Of a stretch of 64,000 nt of DNA, positions 45,190-55,138 are shown piece after piece. Under the pieces are notes generated by a model. It made no database searches, had not been told where the DNA came from, and saw nothing but the letters and a program-made list of their open reading frames with translations. Within the stretch, counting starts at the first letter, position 1, and each line of letters opens with the position of its first letter. The stretch is taken from the NCBI RefSeq assembly GCF_900143275.1, contig NZ_FSRO01000001.1, positions 2,374,116 through 2,438,115 of the forward strand, read 5' to 3'. The DNA comes from Nitrosomonas cryotolerans ATCC 49181. Its GTDB lineage: Bacteria > Pseudomonadota > Gammaproteobacteria > Burkholderiales > Nitrosomonadaceae. The position numbers and the translations under genes were made by a program.

Positions 45190-46626
45190 TTACTTAGCTG
45201 AGGCAGAGCAAACGATTTTATGCTGCAGCAACCCTATACCAAAAACAGCCATTATAATTGAAAGGACAGGATTAAGAAGATTCAGAAATGCATACGGCGC
45301 ATACTCCAGGGTGGAAATTCCCAGTGTCGCTGTATAGAATGCACCGGTTGTCGTCCAGGGAATCAGCCCGGCGGTTAAGGTAGCCCCCTCTTCCACCGAA
45401 CGGGATAACACCGCGTTATCCAATTTCCGTTTCTGATACGAATCTTTGAATAATTGGCAGCTGAGAATAATTGATATATAGGCCTCGCCCATGGCCAGAT
45501 TACCCACAAACCCCGAAATGATTGTCGTCGCAATCAATGTACTGATACGTTTGATACGACTAATAATATGTTCCAACAATACGCTTAAGAACCCTGCATG
45601 ATGTAAAATACCACCCAGCGCCAATGCCATTATTGATAACAGCAGTGTCCACGCCATACTATAAATACCACCACGCCCCAATAAAATATCGATATTTTCT
45701 ATCCCGGTCGTGCCTGCAGTATTCAGCCATAACGCATTAACGACACTAACGCTGTCTTTTTCCTGATAAAAAATAGCAATAATCATCGCAAGTACAATAC
45801 TGGAAGACATACTTACCTCAGGAGAAACTCTTTTGATACTTAACCCGAACATCAACAATAGTGGGAGTAATGTAATGAACAGATTTAACTCATAGGCACC
45901 GGCCAATGCAATTTTAATGGCATCAATATTATCTTTAGGTAGTAAATTGTCTGAATATTCCAGACCCAATAATATAAAAATTATCAGAACAATAACAAAC
46001 GCAGGTACCGTGGTATATAACATGGCGTGAATATGACGATAGAGGTCCGTTCCCGCACTCATGGCGGCAAGATTGGTCGTATCCGATATCGGCGAAAGCT
46101 TATCACCAAAAGTCGCGCCTGAAATAACCATGCCGGCAACCAGCGCTAGTGGGATACCAATCGTCTCACCAATACCCATTAATACGACCCCTGCCGTACC
46201 AGCAGTCCCCCAGGAGCTCCCTGTCGCAATAGACATAAAAGCACACAGAATTAATCCAGCAGCCAGGAATACTGTTGGCTGAAGCAAACCCATTCCGTAA
46301 TAAATAAGGCTTGCAATAGTGCCACTCTGCATAAAGCTCGCAATTACCATCCCTATCAACATGAATATGTAAATCGCTGGTAATGCTTTGCTGATACCAT
46401 TATTCATCATGCCCCGGATATCCGAAAAGGCATAACCGAGCAGCGCGGCCTGTGTGCCGACCCACAACAAAGCCAGAAAGATAACTGCATGCACGCTGAC
46501 TTCAAAAACAAATAAACCCAGGGAAATCATGATGAGTACGATCAGAAAACATCCCCCTGCCTGTAACAAGGAAGGAACCTGCCCGGTAGTATTCGCATTA
46601 TTTGGCTGTAATTTATTTCTTATCAT
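45190..46626 (-). CDS. nhaC: NhaC-family Na+/H+ antiporter
   Basis: A 478-aa inner-membrane protein with about 11-12 hydrophobic helices. Family landmarks are GSSWGTAGTAGVVLMGIGE, SGATFGDKLSPISDTTNLA and the late EGATLTAGLIPWTTTGAFY. NhaC proteins exchange external protons for internal sodium, useful for pH and salt tolerance. It stands alone, and its last codons lie 40 bp past IS copy 2. Other ions or malate-lactate exchange are known in relatives. Confidence 0.92.
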   Translation of the reverse strand: MIRNKLQPNNANTTGQVPSLLQAGGCFLIVLIMISLGLFVFEVSVHAVIFLALLWVGTQAALLGYAFSDIRGMMNNGISKALPAIYIFMLIGMVIASFMQSGTIASLIYYGMGLLQPTVFLAAGLILCAFMSIATGSSWGTAGTAGVVLMGIGETIGIPLALVAGMVISGATFGDKLSPISDTTNLAAMSAGTDLYRHIHAMLYTTVPAFVIVLIIFILLGLEYSDNLLPKDNIDAIKIALAGAYELNLFITLLPLLLMFGLSIKRVSPEVSMSSSIVLAMIIAIFYQEKDSVSVVNALWLNTAGTTGIENIDILLGRGGIYSMAWTLLLSIMALALGGILHHAGFLSVLLEHIISRIKRISTLIATTIISGFVGNLAMGEAYISIILSCQLFKDSYQKRKLDNAVLSRSVEEGATLTAGLIPWTTTGAFYTATLGISTLEYAPYAFLNLLNPVLSIIMAVFGIGLLQHKIVCSASAK

Positions 46627-46733
46627 TGTCAGATGGATCTATTCTCATGGTTTACAGGTCACCGCTTCATTCAATTTCTCTTCTGTTCGTGAGGCTGGAT
46701 AATATCAGTCTATAACACACGCAGACAGACCTA

Positions 46734-46823
46734 GAGACTTTTTCAAAAGCCCTCGCCAGAAGTTTTCTACTATTGATTATAAAGGGTTAATTTTTAAACT
46801 ATTGGGGTTTTGCAAGGGGTCTC
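46734..46823 (+). repeat. MITE family A, copy 4
   Basis: About 90 bp, GAGACTTTTTCAAAAGCCCT to GGGGTTTTGCAAGGGGTCTC. The 390 bp from here to motA hold no gene. Confidence 0.88.
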
Positions 46824-47210
46824 GCCTAGCCTGCGTAGCAAGTGCAGCGAGGATAAGCAATGCGACACCCCATCCCGGCAACCTCCTTTTAAAGCATAGG
46901 TAAAGGCGTCTGAATGAGTCATCCCCAATTTCTATAATATATAGACCCGAGTAGCGTTCATTTCTTGCTTATATTCCTGCGCCATTATACAGCCCAGACA
47001 AATAAAATTTTTAATCATCAACATATTACCTCTATTCACCTAATTCTAAACAAATCATCCAGATAATATCGCTCCATGCATGTACAGGCGGGAAATATGG
47101 GTTAAATTCTCCTTTTCTCTCAGCTTCAACATTGTTTTCGTGTGTTATTTTTTAACGCATCCTGCCTGACTAGCAGTGTTCACATTTTTAATCTCTGGGA
47201 GTTGTTTGCG

Positions 47211-48071
47211 ATGCTGGTTTCTATCGGATATATAGTCATAATTATTTCTGTATTTGGTGGTTTTGCACTTGCCGGGGGGCATCTAGCTTCGTTATGGCAA
47301 CCGGTTGAATTACTCATGATTGGTGGTGCTGCAATCGGCGCATTTATCGTTGGCAACTCAGGAAAGGCAATTAAAGCCACATTAAAAGCATTGCCTCGTG
47401 TGTTTAAAGGGTCCAAATACACCAAAGCCCTATACATGGAACTAATGACCCTGCTATACGAGATTCTGGGAAGAATACGTAGAGAGGGGTTGATGTCAAT
47501 TGAAAGCGACATTGATGACCCCACTAACAGCCCATTATTTGCCAAATATCCTGCAATTCTTTCCGATCACCATGTTACTGAATTTATTACTGACTATTTG
47601 CGGCTCATGGCGGGCGGTAATCTCAACCCACTTGAAATCGAGAATCTAATGGATAGCGAGTTAGAAACGCATCATCAGGAAGAAGAAATTCCCATCCATA
47701 CTATCGCAAAAATAGCGGAGGGATTACCCGCTTTCGGTATTGTTGCAGCCGTTATGGGCGTTGTTCACACTATGGAATCCGTTCATCTTCCACCTGCCCA
47801 GCTAGGCATATTGATTGCCGCTGCATTAGTAGGCACTTTCCTGGGTATTCTGCTCGCTTATGGCTTTGTCAGCCCTTTAGCTGGAAAACTCGAACAACAA
47901 TTACATGAGTCGAGCAAATTACTTGAATGCATCAAAATTACACTCCTCGCTAATCTTAATGGCTATGCACCTGTTATGGCGATAGAATTTGGCAGGAAAG
48001 TGCTCTTTACTACCGAACGACCATCGTTTATGGAATTGGAAGCACATGTTAAACAAAGCAAATCCAAATAA
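47211..48071 (+). CDS. motA: Flagellar stator protein MotA
   Basis: A 286-aa inner-membrane stator subunit. I use the ATG at 47211 (MLVSIGYIVIIISVFGG), preceded by CTGGGAG; the longer frame from 47142 adds an atypical N terminus. Four membrane helices and a large cytoplasmic loop (KALPRVFKGSKYTKALYMEL, then RREGLMSIESDID) are as expected, as is the C-terminal PAFGIVAAVMGVVHTM helix. With MotB it makes the proton channel that drives flagellar rotation. No flagellar genes other than motB occur in the window. Confidence 0.95.
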   Translation: MLVSIGYIVIIISVFGGFALAGGHLASLWQPVELLMIGGAAIGAFIVGNSGKAIKATLKALPRVFKGSKYTKALYMELMTLLYEILGRIRREGLMSIESDIDDPTNSPLFAKYPAILSDHHVTEFITDYLRLMAGGNLNPLEIENLMDSELETHHQEEEIPIHTIAKIAEGLPAFGIVAAVMGVVHTMESVHLPPAQLGILIAAALVGTFLGILLAYGFVSPLAGKLEQQLHESSKLLECIKITLLANLNGYAPVMAIEFGRKVLFTTERPSFMELEAHVKQSKSK

Positions 48072-48108
48072 TCCGACTGCTGATAGGTTCTGCGACACGA
48101 GGTAATAT

Positions 48109-49041
48109 ATGGTTGATGATCTAACACAACGGCCCATCATAATTAAACGCATCAAGAAGAGCACAGGCCAACATCACGGCGGAGCCTGGAAGATTGCCTA
48201 CGCCGATTTTGTGACGGCGATGATGGCTTTCTTTTTGCTCATGTGGTTAGTTGGATCCACTGCCCAAGGCGACCTGGAAGGAATTGCTGCCTATTTCAAA
48301 ACACCTTTGAAAGTAGCCTTGTCAGGCGGTTCAGGCAGTGGTGATAGTTCAAGCGTGATCAAGGGTGGGGGTGCTGATCTGACGCGTCGCACGGGCCAAG
48401 TGCAAAAAGGTGCTGTCGAAGAGAAAAACAGAGTGATCAATCTTGAAGCTGCCCAAGCCGAACGAGAACGTATCGAGATGCTCCGGTTTAACAAGTTAAA
48501 GCTTAAGATTGATAAGGCAATCGATGCTAATCCTGTTTTACAGAAATTCAAAAATCAGTTGTTGGTCGATATCACAACGGATGGCTTACGCATTCAGATT
48601 GTAGATGAACAAAACCGACCCATGTTTGCTAATGGTAAAGCAGAATTACAACCTTATACTAAAATCATACTCCATGAAATTGGCAAGGCACTCAATGACG
48701 TTCCCAATAAAATCAGCCTATCGGGACATACCGATGCGGCTCTCTTTCCTTTCGGTGATGTCGGTTATAGCAACTGGGAGCTATCGGCAGACCGTGCAAA
48801 TACATCGCGCAGAGAACTGATAGCTGGAGGCATGGATGCCAGCAAGGTATTACGGGTAGTTGGATTATCTTCTGCTGTATTATTCGATAAAAACGATCCG
48901 TTTAACCCGGTCAATCGTCGTATTAGTATTATTGTTATGAACGAAAAAACGGAAAAGGAAATAACTAAAGAGGAGCAAAAGATAGTGGTCGACAATCCGA
49001 GAAAATTCAGCAAAGAACCCATTATCGATATGAATAATTAA
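48109..49041 (+). CDS. motB: Flagellar stator protein MotB
   Basis: A 310-aa protein with a single N-terminal membrane helix carrying the proton-binding Asp33 (YADFVTAMMAFFLLMWLVG), a linker, and a C-terminal OmpA-like peptidoglycan-binding domain (LSGHTDAALF, NWELSADRANTSRREL). It anchors the stator to the cell wall. It starts 37 bp after motA and is probably cotranscribed. Confidence 0.96.
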   Translation: MVDDLTQRPIIIKRIKKSTGQHHGGAWKIAYADFVTAMMAFFLLMWLVGSTAQGDLEGIAAYFKTPLKVALSGGSGSGDSSSVIKGGGADLTRRTGQVQKGAVEEKNRVINLEAAQAERERIEMLRFNKLKLKIDKAIDANPVLQKFKNQLLVDITTDGLRIQIVDEQNRPMFANGKAELQPYTKIILHEIGKALNDVPNKISLSGHTDAALFPFGDVGYSNWELSADRANTSRRELIAGGMDASKVLRVVGLSSAVLFDKNDPFNPVNRRISIIVMNEKTEKEITKEEQKIVVDNPRKFSKEPIIDMNN

Positions 49042-49146
49042 TTATTCAGAATAAAAATAAAGCACAAGCCAACAGCAATCCTTTAGGTATTCACGGTTTC
49101 TGGACAGAATTTTAATTATCGTTTTTTTTGATTCTCTTATGATCTT

Positions 49147-49614
49147 TTATTTTCCGGTTCTATTTTCAAATAAGATTTCAAGGTCTCCATAGCCCATGCT
49201 GCACAGATCTGCTCTTTTAATAAATCTTAAAGCAGCGGAATTGATACAGTAACGCAACCCCGTTGGCGCGGGCCCGTCTTCGAATACGTGTCCCAGATGG
49301 CTATCTCCATATCGACTACGAACTTCTGTTCTGAGATAGCCTAATTTAGAATCTTTCTTCAGGTTAATAACTGCTTCATTTATCGGTTGATAAAAACTTG
49401 GCCAGCCACTTCCCGAATCAAATTTATGAAGAGAGGCAAACAACGGCTCTCCCGAAACAATATCAACATAAATTCCGGCACATTGGTTATCCCAGTATTC
49501 ATTCTGGAATGGAGGCTCTGTACCTTCATGTTGAGTTACTTGATACTGCAATGTGCTCAGCTTATCTTTAAGCAATGCCGGATCTTTTTTAAAACGCTTA
49601 TACAGATAGTCCAT
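49147..49614 (-). CDS. msrB: Peptide methionine-(R)-S-oxide reductase MsrB
   Basis: A 155-aa repair enzyme for methionine R-sulfoxide. The catalytic cysteine is in [13 protein letters not shown], and substrate-binding motifs [10 protein letters not shown] and [12 protein letters not shown] are present. The structural zinc cysteines of many MsrB proteins are absent: the first site reads [15 protein letters not shown]. This belongs to the known zinc-free group. Confidence 0.93.
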   Translation of the reverse strand: MDYLYKRFKKDPALLKDKLSTLQYQVTQHEGTEPPFQNEYWDNQCAGIYVDIVSGEPLFASLHKFDSGSGWPSFYQPINEAVINLKKDSKLGYLRTEVRSRYGDSHLGHVFEDGPAPTGLRYCINSAALRFIKRADLCSMGYGDLEILFENRTGK

Positions 49615-49768
49615 GCCGGATTCCCCTTATTCAATATCATTAGTTAACTATTCCACCCGTACACCCTTCTCCTCACATATGAGATTATCGCAATCGTTTT
49701 CAGGTCAGAACCGATGGAGAAAAACCGGGTTATTTATTCGGAAAACAATCTTCCGGTATTTATTTCTA

Positions 49769-49857
49769 GAGGCCTTTGCAAAACCCCTGCAGTTGAAAAA
49801 TTAATTCTTTATAATCAATAGTCAAAAACTTATGGTGAGGGCTTTTGCAAAGGTCTC
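49769..49857 (-). repeat. MITE family A, copy 5 (inverted)
   Basis: 89 bp, reverse orientation: GAGGCCTTTGCAAAACCCC to GGGCTTTTGCAAAGGTCTC, with the TATAATCAATAG core. Confidence 0.87.
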
Positions 49858-49907
49858 TCTAGTAATCCCATTAATCCTTTCATCATGCTACATACTCGTT
49901 TTATATT

Positions 49908-50366
49908 TCAATTGGTCCGTGGTAAAAGCGGCCCACGAATAATCTCAAATTGACGCCCATACTGCGTAACCCAAGCCTGATAGAATTGTTGATTCTGGGC
50001 AATCACTGTTTTCCTGTTTTTATGCCAGTTGTAAAAAGGAGGAAAATAGATTGCAAAACCACAATGCTTATCAGCACCCACCGCATCACTTTTATCCTTT
50101 TTTGTCCAAAAAGCAATAAATGGCGTGTACTCAGCATCTTCGGTTACTTCTGCATATATATACTGACCTCTACGTAAATGGATGTGACTACGGCTCTCCT
50201 TTCTATCGATATTCTTATGATAAATGGTTAACCATTGATCGCTGACACTGACAAAAAAATCGTCACCATTTAACTCTGCGGCGCCTTGCTCATTACGCAG
50301 TACAATAATCGTATGCATGTCAATTAGCTGCGAAATAAATTCTACTTCGTCCACTTTACGCATCAT
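49908..50366 (-). CDS. Conserved-looking protein of unknown function, 152 aa
   Basis: No signal peptide or membrane helix. The sequence is compact and rich in aromatic residues (FAIYFPPFYNWHKNRKTV, FYQAWVTQYGRQF) with a mixed alpha/beta look. GGGGAGCA before the ATG is a good ribosome site. I do not recognise a family. It lies between a MITE and the IS3 element. Confidence 0.65.
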   Translation of the reverse strand: MMRKVDEVEFISQLIDMHTIIVLRNEQGAAELNGDDFFVSVSDQWLTIYHKNIDRKESRSHIHLRRGQYIYAEVTEDAEYTPFIAFWTKKDKSDAVGADKHCGFAIYFPPFYNWHKNRKTVIAQNQQFYQAWVTQYGRQFEIIRGPLLPRTN

Positions 50367-50557
50367 TGCTCCCCGACCGTTAATTCCATAAAAACAGAAA
50401 TCGTTTCCGACTCATCGAGATAATCAGGCGGTCACCCTCATTATCAAATAATCTGTTCACCCGATTCATTTTCTACACCCCCCATACAGTGAAGTGGCCC
50501 CCATTAACTAGACAACCTGAAGATAAATTAAGCTCTAACATGGCTGGTTAATCAAGC

Positions 50558-51385
50558 TCAGGCAGCTTGAGAAATTGCATACTTCTGATAGTAAACTTCA
50601 TCTGGTGTTAGATCATCAAGACTTTGATGAAAACGTTCCTGATTGTACCAGTTGAACCAAACATTTAAGCTTTTTCTTACCTCCTTTAGATTGTTGAATT
50701 CCCGGGTATATAAATGTTCGTATTTGACTGTACGCCATAGTCGTTCAACAAAAATATTGTCATAGTAGCAACCCTTGCCATCCATGCTGATCTGTATGCC
50801 ATTGATTTTTAGTATTGATGTAAATGTCTCACTGGTAAACTGCACACCCTGATCACTATTCATGATTTTCGGACAGCCATGATCCTGAATGGCTGCTTCC
50901 AAAGCCTGGGCACAGAAATCAGCGTCCAGTGTGTTGGATATGCGCCAGCTCAATACTTTACGCGAATGCCAGTCCATAATAGCAACAAGATAGCCAAAAC
51001 CTTTTTCCATCGGCACGTAAGTGATATCGGTCGCCCAAACTTGGTTGGGACGACTAATGGTCCTACCTTTGAGCAGATAAGGATACTTCTTGTGCTGCTT
51101 GGCCGGAATACTGGTTTTGGGCTTTGGTGCTGTGCTAATAATGCCCAGTATCTTCATCATTGAAGTTGCTTTCTTGCGGCCTATCATCCTCCTCTGGCGC
51201 CTGAACCACGTGGCATAACTGCGTGAACCATACTGTGGTGTTTTCAAATACTGCTCATCCATTTGACGCAACAAGATTAACTCACTCCCATCTGTGGGTT
51301 GTGGCTGATAATAATACGACGAGCGTGCAACACCCAGTAAATGGCATTGACGCGATTGACTTAGTTTCTCGTGGTGCTCGATCAT
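50558..51385 (-). CDS. IS3-family transposase OrfB (DDE integrase domain)
   Basis: A 275-aa frame with HTH_21-like start (HHEKLSQSRQCHLLGVARSS) and rve integrase core: VWATDITYVPMEKG (first Asp), MNSDQGVQFTS (second Asp) and the Glu in QERFHQSLDDLTPDEVY region. It normally forms an OrfAB fusion by -1 frameshifting from OrfA; a T-rich run (TTTTTTA in sense) near 51426 is a candidate slip site. Appears intact. Confidence 0.92.
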   Translation of the reverse strand: MIEHHEKLSQSRQCHLLGVARSSYYYQPQPTDGSELILLRQMDEQYLKTPQYGSRSYATWFRRQRRMIGRKKATSMMKILGIISTAPKPKTSIPAKQHKKYPYLLKGRTISRPNQVWATDITYVPMEKGFGYLVAIMDWHSRKVLSWRISNTLDADFCAQALEAAIQDHGCPKIMNSDQGVQFTSETFTSILKINGIQISMDGKGCYYDNIFVERLWRTVKYEHLYTREFNNLKEVRKSLNVWFNWYNQERFHQSLDDLTPDEVYYQKYAISQAA

Positions 51386-51405
51386 TGTTTTGCGCTCAGC
51401 AACAC

Positions 51406-51687
51406 TTAATGATCGAGCTTTCTGGCTAAAAAATCGCGTTCCACCGTCAATTGCCCAATCACGCGATGTAAATCGTCGGCACTATGACCACTCTTATTAT
51501 TGGCGTCACCATTCTTACCAAACAAATCACTGGCTTTTTCAATCAAATGACGTTTCCAGCTATTAATCTGCGTGGGATGGATATGATAACGAGCGGCTAG
51601 TTGTGGTACCGTTTCTTCTCCACGTATTGCTGCCAAGGCTATTTTGGCTTTGAATTCTGTTGAATATTGCATGCGTTTCTTGCTCAT
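51406..51687 (-). CDS. IS3-family transposase OrfA (HTH_Tnp_1)
   Basis: A 93-aa DNA-binding protein with MQYSTEFKAKIALAAIRGEE and QLAARYHIHPTQINSWK helix-turn-helix. A C-terminal coiled segment follows. The OrfB frame begins in the overlap zone after its stop. Confidence 0.92.
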   Translation of the reverse strand: MSKKRMQYSTEFKAKIALAAIRGEETVPQLAARYHIHPTQINSWKRHLIEKASDLFGKNGDANNKSGHSADDLHRVIGQLTVERDFLARKLDH

Positions 51688-51784
51688 GATTATGTCTCTC
51701 TATTTATCTCATATCAGAGCTTAACAACTTGTCCAGTTTTGCGGTACCACTTCACAGGGCATATCGAAAACATCAAGAAGAGTA

Positions 51785-52426
51785 CTATCTTGAAGAAAAC
51801 CAGATATCACCATACCAGGCAGTCGCCGTTCCACCCGTATTATCCGTATCAGTCATGATAGCAACGGCATCAACCTGTTTGGATACTTCGCCAAATAAGT
51901 GCTGAAAATCCGCGTGTACATCTCGTTTTTCTTTAATCCATTGCCCAAGCTTATTGTTTCCAGACTCTATGGCAATCATGCGTACATTAGGGGTAAGCGC
52001 ATTCGGCCAATGAGCACCCACAGGCTGATTACTTGACCACACATAGTTAATACTACGAGTATGCCAGAAAGCCCATCCGTTAGAGAAGACAACATAAACG
52101 CGAGCGGCATAATCATCACCCATACGAGTGCGCTCATCAATATCGCCCAATGTGTTGTCAACCCGCCACATCCAATTCAGGATAGACGTGCTATCAAGAT
52201 CAATATTTATTTTACGATAGCGCCCCGATGCGGAGGCGTGACTGTCAGCACGCAGGGCAAGTTGTTCCCCAGCATTTTGTAACACATAACGTGTTTCACC
52301 GATAAAAACTTTTTCCTGCCAGCCACTCATATCACCTTGAGAAAAACGAACGACATAAACGTAATCAGCTCCTGCCCATGACAATATCGGCAGGGCAACA
52401 ATAATTCCGCATACTGCTTTTTTCAT
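51785..52426 (-). CDS. DUF3047 secreted protein
   Basis: A 213-aa periplasmic protein when started at the ATG at 52426, which gives signal peptide MKKAVCGIIVALPILSWAGA; an open frame continues to 52546 but looks non-coding. Family motifs are LNWMWRVDNTLGDID, DDYAARVYVVFSNG, ESGNNKLGQWIKEKRDV and AVAIMTDTDNTGG near the C terminus. Function of DUF3047 is unknown. Confidence 0.85.
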   Translation of the reverse strand: MKKAVCGIIVALPILSWAGADYVYVVRFSQGDMSGWQEKVFIGETRYVLQNAGEQLALRADSHASASGRYRKINIDLDSTSILNWMWRVDNTLGDIDERTRMGDDYAARVYVVFSNGWAFWHTRSINYVWSSNQPVGAHWPNALTPNVRMIAIESGNNKLGQWIKEKRDVHADFQHLFGEVSKQVDAVAIMTDTDNTGGTATAWYGDIWFSSR

Positions 52427-52595
52427 AGTTATCGTAAAATCAAAACTTGTAAACATATTTGACGTCCATGCCTCATATAATGCAACAATGCAACGTTGAA
52501 TGTATGATATAAAACTGTCCGAGACGACAAACCAAAACCGTCTCATCTCTTCCCCGGCCTGAAAGCCGAGCTTTCTCGGAGACTCTGATAAAAGG

Positions 52596-53264
52596 ATGAG
52601 AAATCATTTTTCACCCACCCATTTATTATTTTTCATTTTCCTGCTTGCTTTTCTGCTAGCACTCATCCAAATCGGGATATTGTCATTTGCCTTCGAAAAA
52701 TTAGGGTTGCCGCCTGCTCTCGGATTTATGGTACTGCTGTTCTCATTATTTGGCAGCACCATCAATTTACCCATTGCGCGAATAAGAAGTAATGCACCTC
52801 CCAATCAAATTATATTGCCCACCTTTTGGGGGGTGCTTAGAATTCCGGTACAGAAATTCCACAACGAAACTCAGATATCGGTCAATCTTGGCGGTTGCCT
52901 GATACCCGTTGTGCTCTCCATTTATCTATTTCTAAAGAGTAGCCTGACACTACCACCTACCTTACTCGGCATCACTACTCTCACAATTCTCAGCTATTAT
53001 TTTAGTCGTCCCATTCCCGGACTGGGTATCGGTATGCCTATCTTTATTGCACCATTCAGTGCTGCCCTGGTCGGACTCGTATTCGGCCCAGAACAAAGTG
53101 CATCATTAGCTTATATCAGCGGCACCCTGGGTGTACTAATTGGTGCAGATCTACTGCACTTGAAAGAAATTCCAAAACTGGGTGCACCAAAAGCATCCAT
53201 TGGTGGCGCGGGCACTTTTGATGGTATTTTCATTACAGGAATTGTCGCAGCGATTTTGGCCTAA
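52596..53264 (+). CDS. DUF1614 membrane protein
   Basis: A 222-aa protein with about six membrane helices. The motifs GSTINLPIARI, VNLGGCLIPV, RPIPGLGIGMP and IGGAGTFDGIFITGIVAA are characteristic of DUF1614. The function is unknown. Divergent from the DUF3047 gene. Confidence 0.85.
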   Translation: MRNHFSPTHLLFFIFLLAFLLALIQIGILSFAFEKLGLPPALGFMVLLFSLFGSTINLPIARIRSNAPPNQIILPTFWGVLRIPVQKFHNETQISVNLGGCLIPVVLSIYLFLKSSLTLPPTLLGITTLTILSYYFSRPIPGLGIGMPIFIAPFSAALVGLVFGPEQSASLAYISGTLGVLIGADLLHLKEIPKLGAPKASIGGAGTFDGIFITGIVAAILA

Positions 53265-53405
53265 TGAAGCATCCAAAATGGCCTTCATTCGAAAATCAAT
53301 ATCTCCATCACGCCCTAAACGAAGAAAATACCTCGCTGGTGAAAAAACCATTCTGATTTGAATCGCTTCATTCCTGATGAAAGGTGTTCATCCTATTCAG
53401 AGTGT

Positions 53406-53609
53406 TCATTTACGAGTCCACCACCATAACAATAGTGACAATATCACTGACGCTACTAAGCCCGTCATCAGTGGAAAATAAACAGTAAAGTTTTCCCGCT
53501 CAATCACGATATCACCCGGTAAACGACCAAAAGGCAACTTAGATAACCACGGCCATACCAGCCCCGTCAGTAACAGTAACAAACCCAGTATAATAAGCAG
53601 ACGTTGCAT
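53406..53609 (-). CDS. DUF2905 small membrane protein
   Basis: A 67-aa protein with two membrane helices and the family core LPFGRLPGDIVIERENFTVY between them. Function unknown; widespread in bacteria. Confidence 0.87.
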   Translation of the reverse strand: MQRLLIILGLLLLLTGLVWPWLSKLPFGRLPGDIVIERENFTVYFPLMTGLVASVILSLLLWWWTRK

Positions 53610-54092
53610 TAGATTTTACCTCGTCACCATTTCAGAAAGTTTCAAATCCCAATGGTCGAAATTATCATTATCCAAATAAACTCATTCCGAATAAGATAGC
53701 ACTTAAAATCATATCTATCGCCTGACCATCGGTTGAACTATCTATGTAATTTATCGCACCCTATTGAAAAATATAATCTATATTACTCTCAGAGATCAAG
53801 CATTTATTCCTTACATATCCGCAATCTTGATAATACACACACCTAAAGCAATAACAATCGTCACCATGTTACAGCAGAATTTGAACTATGCAGACACATT
53901 GAGCATGGGAGGTTATTCGGCGCGGTATCAGAACTGTTCGGCATGAATGCGATACAATTGCAGAAGACGCAGAATGTAATGCAAATTACAATAACTGGCT
54001 AGCGTCGAGAAAATAATGACTCTAGCAGCCATAAAATAAATGAACCTGAATATCACGTAGCTTTCCCACCAGCTACCTTGAGAGACTGACCA
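53610..54092. other. Intergenic stretch, no gene seen
   Basis: About 480 bp. A 60-codon frame (53764-53946) has no ribosome site or family traits. The hslO promoter is presumably here. Confidence 0.45.
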
Positions 54093-54947
54093 ATGAATAA
54101 CTTATTACAACGTTTTCTTTTTGATGATCTGGATATCCGTGGCGCGATTGTCTGTATTGATTCAGTCTGGCAACAAATGCTGGCAGATCGCAACTACCCG
54201 GCACCGGTCATACAGATTTTGGGAGAAATGAGCGCCACAACCCTACTGCTCGGTAGTAATCTCAAGCAATCCGGACGCTTAACCATTCAACTCAACGGTA
54301 ATGGTCCTGTCTCAATGCTAGTTATCGATTGTACTGAGCATTTGCATATCCGTGGCATGGCTAAATGCAGTGATCTCGTTGAACCTAAACCTATACCAGA
54401 TCTGCTTGGCCATGGTCGACTCGTCATGTCACTGGATATGCCCTCCATGCGAGAATCTTATCAAAGTATTGTGCCCCTCGATGGCAGTAATATCGCAGAA
54501 GTTTTTGAGGGCTATTTCAAACAGTCAGAGCAACTGCATACGCGACTTTTTCTTACGGCTTCAGCGGAGGCTGTCGTCGGCATATTATTACAAAAACTAC
54601 CCACAGCCGACCAACGAGATCTGGATGGCTGGGCGCGTATCGAAGCGCTAGCCTCAACAATCGCTCACCAGACGACTGTTAATCTGCCTGCGGAAGAACT
54701 ACTGACACGTCTCTTCAGTGAAGAAACGATACGCGTCTTTGACCCGCAAATAGTGAATTATGGCTGTCGGGAAGATTGGGAAAAAATCCATTCAATGCTT
54801 CGTTCACTTGGTCGAGAAGAGGTAAATTCTATATTACAGGAGTTTGGCGAAGTCGTTATTAATGATGATATTTGTAACCGTGAATATCGTTTCGATGCGC
54901 TGGCAATCGACACAATTTTTCGTGAAATGAGTCCAACGGTCCATTAA
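54093..54947 (+). CDS. hslO: Hsp33-family chaperonin HslO with two zinc ligands lost
   Basis: A 284-aa redox-regulated holdase chaperone of the cytoplasm. The N-terminal core is normal (FLFDDLDIRGAIVCID, RLTIQLNGNGPVSML, LQKLP). The C-terminal switch normally has CxC and CxxC binding zinc. Here the first pair reads YGC (Tyr223, Cys225) and the second DDIC (Asp258, Cys261), so only one Cys of each pair remains. The usual zinc-release, two-disulfide activation cannot operate as in E. coli. Reading frame and length are intact, so it is a diverged rather than broken gene. Confidence 0.92.
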   Translation: MNNLLQRFLFDDLDIRGAIVCIDSVWQQMLADRNYPAPVIQILGEMSATTLLLGSNLKQSGRLTIQLNGNGPVSMLVIDCTEHLHIRGMAKCSDLVEPKPIPDLLGHGRLVMSLDMPSMRESYQSIVPLDGSNIAEVFEGYFKQSEQLHTRLFLTASAEAVVGILLQKLPTADQRDLDGWARIEALASTIAHQTTVNLPAEELLTRLFSEETIRVFDPQIVNYGCREDWEKIHSMLRSLGREEVNSILQEFGEVVINDDICNREYRFDALAIDTIFREMSPTVH

Positions 54948-55138
54948 CAAATCACCCATAATATCTGCCGGTGCATTCATTTCCACTGATACTCTTAGAT
55001 ATCTTTCATACAAAGTATCAGTGGATTTTTCTATTATATGACAGTGCGAACAACACACGTTGACACAACGTCATAGATAACCCGATCCTCAGCAAGACTG
55101 ATATCAACAGTTGTCCTGCCTATTGTTTTCCATGATAC

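Larger units (their letters stand above)
50490..51754 (-). mobile_element. IS3-family element with 3-bp target duplication
   Basis: 1265 bp. Ends TGAAGTGGCCCCC (left) and, as inverse complement on the right, TGAAGTGGTACCGC. CAG flanks both sides (50487-50489 and 51755-51757), a 3-bp duplication as expected for IS3. Two overlapping minus-strand frames are present. It landed 30 bp beyond the stop of the DUF3047 gene. A partial, older copy is at 63016. Confidence 0.92.

Noticed and set aside
49147..49614. MsrB missing zinc cysteines as a novelty
   Set aside because: Zinc-free MsrB proteins are a known group.
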